A stretch of 38,305 nt of DNA from positions 1-38,305 of the forward strand of contig JAUXDE010000002.1 of NCBI GenBank assembly GCA_030618495.1, read 5' to 3'. Source of the DNA: Clostridia bacterium. GTDB lineage: Bacteria; UBA6262; WVXT01; JAUXBS01. A program made the translations under genes and the position numbers. This document shows, piece by piece, positions 17,533-25,100 of the stretch. The notes below the pieces were generated by a model, which saw only the letters and a list, made by a program, of their open reading frames with translations, searched no databases and was not told the DNA's origin. The stretch's first letter is position 1. The number at the start of each line of letters is the position of its first letter.

Positions 17533-18063
17533 ATGCTAAAAAAAGATATCAACGCCGAGCATGAAGGAATTCTTGATATTGCGAACCTCATATGTATTGC
17601 AGCCCGTACCGCGCCAAAGGGTAAAGGTGTGGATAATATAGTCACCGCCATTGCAACTGAAAAAGATAAGGAAGAAATCGCCCGAAAAATGAAATCAATC
17701 GGCGAGAAAAACGGCAACAAGACCTTCCTGAGGGATTCGGACAATATCAACCGGGCGCAGGTTATCGTAATCATCGGCACCAAAACAAATCCTCTCAAAC
17801 TGAAACTCTGCGGTTTCTGCGGATTCAAGGATTGTGATGAAATGGAAAAGAACCGGGGAATTTGCGTTTTTAATTCAGGGGACCTGGGAATCGCAATAGG
17901 TTCGGCAGTCTCAACCGCCTCCATTCATAAGGTTGATAACCGTATCATGTACACGGTTGGATATGCAGCCCTTGAGATGAAATTACTTGGAGATGACGTG
18001 AGGATTGCCTACGGAATTCCACTTTCGGTAACCGGCAAGAACATCTTTTTCGACAGGAAATAA
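17533..18063 (+). CDS. DUF2148 ferredoxin-like Fe-S protein
   Basis: The 176-residue protein fits the DUF2148 family: ANLICIAARTAPKGKGVDNI at the N-terminus, QVIVIIGTK in the middle, then C93, C96, C101 and C111 in LCGFCGFKDCDEM and GICVF. C21 is also conserved. These cysteines probably bind an iron-sulfur cluster. The family occurs mainly in anaerobes and has no firm biochemical role. An AGGAG stands 10 nt before the ATG. It lies 15 bp after the PBP1A gene and likely shares its transcript. The TAA stop is flush with hairpin repeat C. No membrane segment or signal peptide is seen. Confidence 0.85.
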   Translation: MLKKDINAEHEGILDIANLICIAARTAPKGKGVDNIVTAIATEKDKEEIARKMKSIGEKNGNKTFLRDSDNINRAQVIVIIGTKTNPLKLKLCGFCGFKDCDEMEKNRGICVFNSGDLGIAIGSAVSTASIHKVDNRIMYTVGYAALEMKLLGDDVRIAYGIPLSVTGKNIFFDRK

Positions 18064-18165
18064 TTTGGGGAGAATTTGGGGACACGTACCTAATTATTTT
18101 AAAGGCATAACTCGAAAAAAAATAATTAGGTACGTGTCCCCAAATTATTTGTCCCCAAATTATTA
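18061..18165. repeat. Palindromic repeat C: near-copy of repeat B with inverted loop, plus outer half-repeats
   Basis: The core arms at 18072-18100 and 18119-18146 are identical to those of repeat B (28-29 bp, perfectly complementary). The 18-nt loop is the exact reverse complement of repeat B's loop. Extra copies of the motif taatttgggga lie outside each arm (18061-18071, and on the minus strand near 18151-18163). The element fills the whole gap between two convergent genes, with a stop codon at each edge. It could serve as a bidirectional 3'-end hairpin, though T-runs are absent after the stem. Confidence 0.92.
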
Positions 18166-19137
18166 GAACTTGGCGGTAACTGAGAACCTGTGAGTAAACA
18201 AGTCCAGCACGCCGTAAGAAACCCACGCGTAATCAATGGCGAATTTCTCCAGATTAAAACCCGCTCCTACGGACAAACCTGAAAGGAAACCTAAATCGGC
18301 AAGGGTCGTTGTTTTAAATCCCGCCCTCACCGCAAACAACTTGGTGATGTAGTACTCTCCCCCGAAATGCAGGTTAAGCTCGTTATCGGCAGGCATGTTG
18401 ACATCTGCGCCAACGGTAAAATTACTTTCCATATCCTTGTACGCAATACCCACTTTTATGTTAAACGGCAAAGCAGCCTCCACTCCCGTAAAACTATCCG
18501 GTCCGCTGAAACTGTACCCCGCTCCTATGTTCTGGACTACCGCCCCGGCAAGGATTCCCTTGCCAAATTCCACCCCCTCTGATGCAAAGTGAACTCCGGC
18601 ATCAAAAGCAAGGCCTGTTGCCGCGTAACCGCCTCCGGCAATATTTTCAACCCCGATACCCTCATAAATCAATTTAACGCTTGCTCCGACACCGAACATC
18701 CCAAACTTCATGCTGAAAGCGCCGATACCCGCCAAATTGTTCGCTCCAAACAGGTAATCTGCCGTATCGGTATCACCTGTCCTCGCCTCCAGTCCTCCAA
18801 GGGTAACGTAAGACGCCCCCACGCCAAAAGCCATATTCTCGCCAATCGGCATCCCGAAAGCCGCAAAATCATGGTTGATGCCCTGGAACAGCATCATGTA
18901 AGAACCTGTCAACTGCATCCCGCTCATGCGGCACAGTCCCGCAGGGTTCCAGTAAAGGGCATTGATGTCGTCCGCAATACCCGCGAACACCTCCCCCATA
19001 CCAACGGCGCGCGCGCCTACCCCGAGTTTTAAAAACTGGGCGCCCAGCGTCCCCGCATTTACATTTATCTCCGCGCCCACAGGGTTTGCAAGCGCCAGGA
19101 TAAGCCCGGCAATTATTACAATTGTTTTCTTATTCAT
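18163..19137 (-). CDS. PorV/PorQ-family outer-membrane beta-barrel protein
   Basis: A signal peptide (MNKKTIVIIAGLILALANPVGA, cleavage near 22) precedes FLKLGVGARAVGMGEVFAGIADDINALYWNPAGL. This is the hallmark N-terminus of the PorV/PorQ (UPF0164, FadL-like) family. The remainder is Gly- and aromatic-rich alternating strands ending in RFSVTAKF, a typical barrel C-terminus with a terminal Phe. In Bacteroidota PorV shuttles type IX secretion cargo at the outer membrane. Many candidate phyla carry relatives of unknown role. It lies 21 bp after the giant gene, with AGGAGG 9 nt before the ATG, so the two are co-transcribed. A partner role for the giant protein is inference. Confidence 0.85.
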   Translation of the reverse strand: MNKKTIVIIAGLILALANPVGAEINVNAGTLGAQFLKLGVGARAVGMGEVFAGIADDINALYWNPAGLCRMSGMQLTGSYMMLFQGINHDFAAFGMPIGENMAFGVGASYVTLGGLEARTGDTDTADYLFGANNLAGIGAFSMKFGMFGVGASVKLIYEGIGVENIAGGGYAATGLAFDAGVHFASEGVEFGKGILAGAVVQNIGAGYSFSGPDSFTGVEAALPFNIKVGIAYKDMESNFTVGADVNMPADNELNLHFGGEYYITKLFAVRAGFKTTTLADLGFLSGLSVGAGFNLEKFAIDYAWVSYGVLDLFTHRFSVTAKF

Positions 19138-19158
19138 GAGTTCTTACCTCCTATTATA

Positions 19159-22100
19159 CTACTGGCTTCTCAATAATGCAACCTTTTTAATTATTTCCGT
19201 TTCACCCATCTTTATATAACACATATATATTCCGTTAGCCACATAACTACCGCTTTCATTTTTCGCATCCCAGGTCGCCCTGTAAACATAACCGCCGGGC
19301 ACCGCAATTTCACTAAAAGTATCCCTTACGAGTTCTCCTGCAAGGTTATATATCTTTATATCAACACTGACATTGCTTGCCGAACCGGGAGGAATCCTGT
19401 ATTTTATAGTAAGCGGAGTTTCAGTTGTCGGATGGAACGGGTTCGGGTACACCCACATCTTGTAATCTGTGTCGGAATACGCAACAGTCACCTGGTTAGA
19501 AAAACCGCTCATGTTGGGTGTCGTCGCATCATCCACCGCCTTTACCGCAAAGTACGGACCTGTAACAATAGTAACTATATAACTGTGTGTGGGCGCCGTT
19601 ACCGTAGCAAGGAGTGTATAATAACCGCCTTCATCAGGGTTCGATGCCTCCACTGAGGACTGGTGGACTTCATAGTATTTAATATCGCTTGCTTCACTCT
19701 CGTCCCAGTCAAGTTCAACACCACCGCCCCCCGCTATTTTATTCGCGCTTAATTTCGGTTTTGCCGGAGCAGTCTCATCGGCGAATGCCGCGTACTTGGT
19801 GAAGTGCGACACGTCTACCGATATGGTGTTGTTTTCACTATCAATTGTCCTGCTGGCCTTCTCCTTTACCCAGGTAGCGTTGTCCTCATCATAGTAATTG
19901 ATATCTAATTTACTCACGGGTACGGTGCTTGCGCCCATATCATATTCAACAGTAACTTTCGAAGTTTCACCTTCCGCTAACTGCGCCAGGGGTCCCGTAA
20001 CAAGGTATATTTCCATGTTATAAACCGAACTGAGCATTTCACCCGGGGCGCCGCTTGCCTTGACAGCAAGGCTCGGTACGATAAACGAATACGCGCTCAT
20101 GCTCTTCTTCATTACCCCCAGAGCGCCGACCTCATCGGGATCAATACTCGCAATGAATATCTTCAAACCCGTAATATCCTCCACGTCTTCGCCGTCGACC
20201 GTCACCTTCGTTCCCATCGGCAGGTAAAAACCGGATGCATTGCCCTGCCCTATAACAATGTTGCCGCCGGTAACGGGATTAATATATTCTTCGTTCCTTC
20301 CCTTTTCACCGGTGTATATAGTAAATACTTTTGTGGACAGTTGCCCTTTCAGGTCATGCCCTGTTACCTGTATCTTGAATTTGTCTTCGCTGGCGGCGGC
20401 ATACTCTGCGCTGCACTCTCTCCTGTCATCGGATAAAATCCTTCCGCTCAACGTCCCCGCCCCTTCTGTAAGAGTAATGATATCCGAAGCGTTTCTTTCA
20501 GCCAGGGGTTCATTGCTCCACACGTCGATTTCGAATACGTCTCCTGTTTTCCTTTCAGCCTGTACAATGAACTGAGGAGGATTATCGGTATAGATAACGC
20601 CTTTTGTTATCGTATCGGTAGGACTGCCTACCGCGAAACTCACCGTGGCGGTATCAATGAATACATCCGCCTTTCCCTCTCCCACGAGAGCAATATAATA
20701 GTTTATGCCCTCCTCCAGTCCTTCAACGCTGTAACTTTCGATCTCGTTGGTCGTGCTGTTGCTGTTAACCGTACCGAATACAAACCTGCTGAAATCATTT
20801 GTAACCGCCACGACTTCCCGCACATCCGACGTATTTATCTTCTTTCCGTACTTGTCAACAATGGACCCCTGCACCTTCTTTCCCGTTACAAGCTGTATCT
20901 CACCAAGGCCGGTGGCCCCGTTGACTGTAATATCGGCAACATGGGTTTTAAGGCCTTTTGAAAAAACCTTCAAAACGTAATCATTCGCAACAATGCCTTC
21001 AATCAGGAAATCACCGTCATAATCGGTTATCTGCTCTATGCCACCCATGGGGTCATTGTATATCTTGCCCTTCTCCTGCAGGAGCACCATCGCGCCGGGC
21101 ATGTCGTTTCCCATTTCCTCAAAAGGCAATGTCAGCGACTTGCCGCCCGAGGGAGTAATTGTCCCCGATAGGCTGGCGTTCGCCTCGCTGAGAACGAAAT
21201 TAACGTTCTCTGATTTTGCCGTAACGTTACTCCTGGATTTTTCACCGTAGCCGGATATTATACCCTCCGTCCATTCGGGCCTTACCGCGGCATAAACGTC
21301 CCAGTACGTTATATCTTCATTAATACCTTTAATCGTATAATAACCTTTTGTATCGGTCTTCGCCTCCAGACGGACTGTTTCACCGTGATGCGATGCGGGT
21401 TCCGCGGACATCCTGATATTCGCAATCCCCGTACCACCTGAATCTTCAACCTTGCCTGAAATTGTTGAACCTTCCTTTAACTTAATAGTCCCGAGGTCAA
21501 TGTCCTCCGCGTTATCAGGCACGGTAATCCCCGCAATCAGCATGCCGGCGTAGTTTTTGTACTGAGCCGCAAAACCGTACATATCCTCCTTCTGCCCGCT
21601 GACCCTCACGACATAGGTCCCGGCAGGCAGGTTCTCTAACCTGAATTCACCTGTTGTTTCATCTATTTTTCTTTCATTGTCCCACTGCTCGGTATGCCTG
21701 TAACTCCCCTCAACCCAGGGCCTTGCCTCGCAGTTTACGGTCATGCCGTTTATGCCGCTCACCGGCTGTCCTGTCTGGCTGTCAACAAGCCTCCCTTTTA
21801 TGTTTGCGCCTTTACCAAGCAGAATTGGAGCAACCGACACATCGCTGCCCGTAACGGACACTTCTTTTGCCACCTCTTTGTAGTTATTTGACCAGACCCT
21901 TACTATGTATGACCCCGTGCTGACCGGGCCGAGAGTAAAGTATCCTGTCCTGTTGGTCGGCTGAGACGAAAAATCAACCCAGTAACTTGAAATGCTGTCC
22001 TTATTGTACCCCGCGCTGAACAATTCAATATTCATCCCCTCCGAACCTGTCAGGGGCCTATTCACCGAACCCGATATACTGTAACCGTCCGTCAGGTAAA

Positions 22101-25100
22101 GGTCTACATTAGCCGCCTCCCCCGCGTCTACGGTCTTAACTTCCGCCTTGCCCGCCATTTTGCCTGAATCAAGATTAACCGGGGGCCTGACCACGTAAAT
22201 CCCCTTATCAAGTCCGCTGACGCTAAATGTTGCGGAGCTTTCACCGACAGGCGTCAGGGGCGCCATGTAATATGCGTTTGTCATGTCCATCCAGTCCATC
22301 TGTTTAGGCATGACTTCTACGAACTTCCCGGTAAGCTCAGTAACAGCAGTTCGTAATGGTGTAGTTGAAGAACTGATATAAACCGTACCTGAAATCGAAG
22401 CGCTGGTATATAGACTTAGAATTCCCGCATTAAAGTCAGCGTCGTTGGTAACCCCGACCATCTTACTCAGGGTGGCAAAGTTACCGTCCGATATACCCAT
22501 GTAATTTGACGTGCCTGGCGCTACATCATACTGGTTCACGGACAGCATGTATTCCCCGGTCCCCAGATTCTCAATTTTAAACGTTCCGGATGTAGAATAT
22601 ATAGTCGTAAGAGACTCAACCCTCATACCGCCCGTCATACCGCCTGTAACCGAAACCCTAACTTTGGAAGGAACACATTCCTCACCCGTAATAATACCGT
22701 AAACAGAACCGCCAAAGGCCTGCAAGTCTATAACCGCAGTATTAGTTGGAGCGGTTACTATGTAAGGCCTGACGGCCATTTCAAAACCCTCAAGCCATGT
22801 ATCAATGTAGTATTGGGCTCCATTAATTAATCCGCTTATTGTCCAGGTACTTACAGGTAAAGTTATGCTGGTTCCCGCACCATGATTTTCCCCGGGTGAC
22901 CATGCATTTATCCATAATGAACTTCCCGGCGTTCCTCCGTTTATCCCTCCTGAAATAGTGCCACCTTCCGAGAATGCATAGGTCCCGAGCGTCACGTCAG
23001 TCGTCCCGATATCAACGTCATAATTCTGTTCCGCGTAACCGTCGGCGTGCAGGTTAAGCTCATAGGTGGTGCCCGGAGGGACATCGTGTATCATAAAGGA
23101 TGCCGTGTTAGTTGAAGCATATATCTCTGTGCCGCTATACGCATACTTCATGTCGGCATCGTTCTTTAAATTAATATTAACGTACACGTTGTTGCCCACA
23201 TCCTCTACGGGTATCTGCACGGTGCCGCTTACAATAACGTTCCTATCAGTTCCTCCAATGGTAAAGTCCTTTGTTGCGCCGTAGGAAGTAATCTCCACGT
23301 TCTGCGCAACCTGGAGCGAGTATCCGAACAATTCGACCTCAACCCTGTAGAATCCGGGCGGCAGAGATATTTTATACGTTTTTAAACTCTGGCCGCTCAC
23401 TATCTGGAAGTTCGTAAACCCATAATTTCCCGTTGTCTCATCCCAGGCGTTGACGTGCCCCCACAACTCGTTGACAGAATTACCCCACTGGTCAGTATAA
23501 GCTGTAAACGGCGCCGGCAGGGTAATGGTTCCCGTGAGTTCCCCACCCTTGTTAAGGATAATATCAGGAACCTGTTTCGTGGTTTCGGCCGCGCCGTAAA
23601 ACACTCCCGGTTCATCATGAGGCTCGTACCCGTCTTTTTCCACGTGAATATAATAATTCCTGTCCTTGGGAACGCCGCTTATAAAATATTTTCCGCTGGA
23701 ATCCGTGTACGCCTCCCCAAAATAATCGTGCGTCCCCGCCTCAACCCTGGCGGTTCCGACAGGCGAGGTGGTACTGCCAACCATCTGGTATATCCATCCG
23801 TAGAGTCCCGGGATATTGCTGTCTATTGTTACGGTTAAATCAGTGTTGGATTCTCCCAGGTAAGCGTTATCCCAGTACGATGAATGACATATTTGGATCT
23901 TAACATCATAGTCACCCGAAGGAAGCACATTCCAGGAATTATCCCTCCCCTCCCACATAATATCAATATACTTCGTGCCGGTCGGTTCGTATCCTATCCA
24001 CCAGTCTGTAAACCAGTCCTTCTGAGCCACTATTGCATCCAGTTCCTCGTAGGTAAGTTTCTGGACGGGCGTCCCGTACCACGGATTGCCCATATTGTCC
24101 CAGGTAACATCATCCCAGTTAAACACCTCAAAAGCACTGTCCCTGTTGGTATCAATGACAACCCTTACAATGGCTCCCGAAAAGTCCGCTGAAGTGGGTA
24201 TATCATTCATCGTGAAACTAATATTGGCAAAGTCCTTAATGTTATCACCGTCGGGCGTTATTGTAACCGTCGTGGATGAGGTGTCGATTCCGTTGTAAAC
24301 CGTAACATCGGTCCCCAGCGTCAGTGTGCCCGAAGTTTGGCTCATAAGAAAATCATCTATAACATACTGAACGGCTGTTGAGAAATATATATTGTAATTG
24401 GGCATGTTCACAATATAGCCGTCCTTCTTCACCTTGACAAAGTAGGGATAGGACTCTGACTGGGGGTAAATCCCGTGAATCTCGAAGTTGTAACCGGGCC
24501 CCAGGTCGGTACCGGATGAAACCGTTGAAGTACTGAAAGTATGGTCAGCCGTATCCCAGCTGTTATTCGAATCCCAGAGTTCCACCGTAACCCCGCCCAT
24601 AGGGATACCCGGAGAGGCAGAGTCCTCCACCTTGCCTCTTAACGTACTTGGGTCAGTCACCACGGGGTCAGAGACGCCGAAGTACACGTAATCCATGTTG
24701 TTCCCGGACAGGTTAATTTCACACGCGCCTTCCATCCCGTCTCCTCCGGCGCCGCACTTATAGACGCCGTAGGGTTCCCACGGGTCTCTTTCATCGTTGC
24801 TGTTATTGTCAATGAAAGCGCCGAGGTAATAGATACCGTCCACCAACCCGTTTATCATGTAAGTGCCTGAGTACATACCTGTTGACACATACAATGTGCT
24901 GTCAGTGCCGCCTTCCACATATGCCTCCGCAAAAGACGGGTCGGAGAATACCCCGATTTTTACATCGTACGTCGGCGTTGCAGATGAAGGAGTTTTGTTG
25001 TAATAAACAGTGCCGGATATTGACCTGTTACCCGTTGGGTCATCAAGTGTCACGTCAATGCCGTACATCTCCCCCTGAACGTATATGGAGGTGTAATCAT

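Noticed and set aside
17262-17924. 220-codon open frame on the minus strand
   Set aside because: Antisense shadow of the PBP1A and DUF2148 genes; Ser/Phe-rich composition typical of such shadows.
18072-18146. Repeat C as a classical rho-independent terminator
   Set aside because: The stem is far longer than usual and no T-run follows it; the T/A runs lie inside the loop side. A 3'-end role is possible but not shown.
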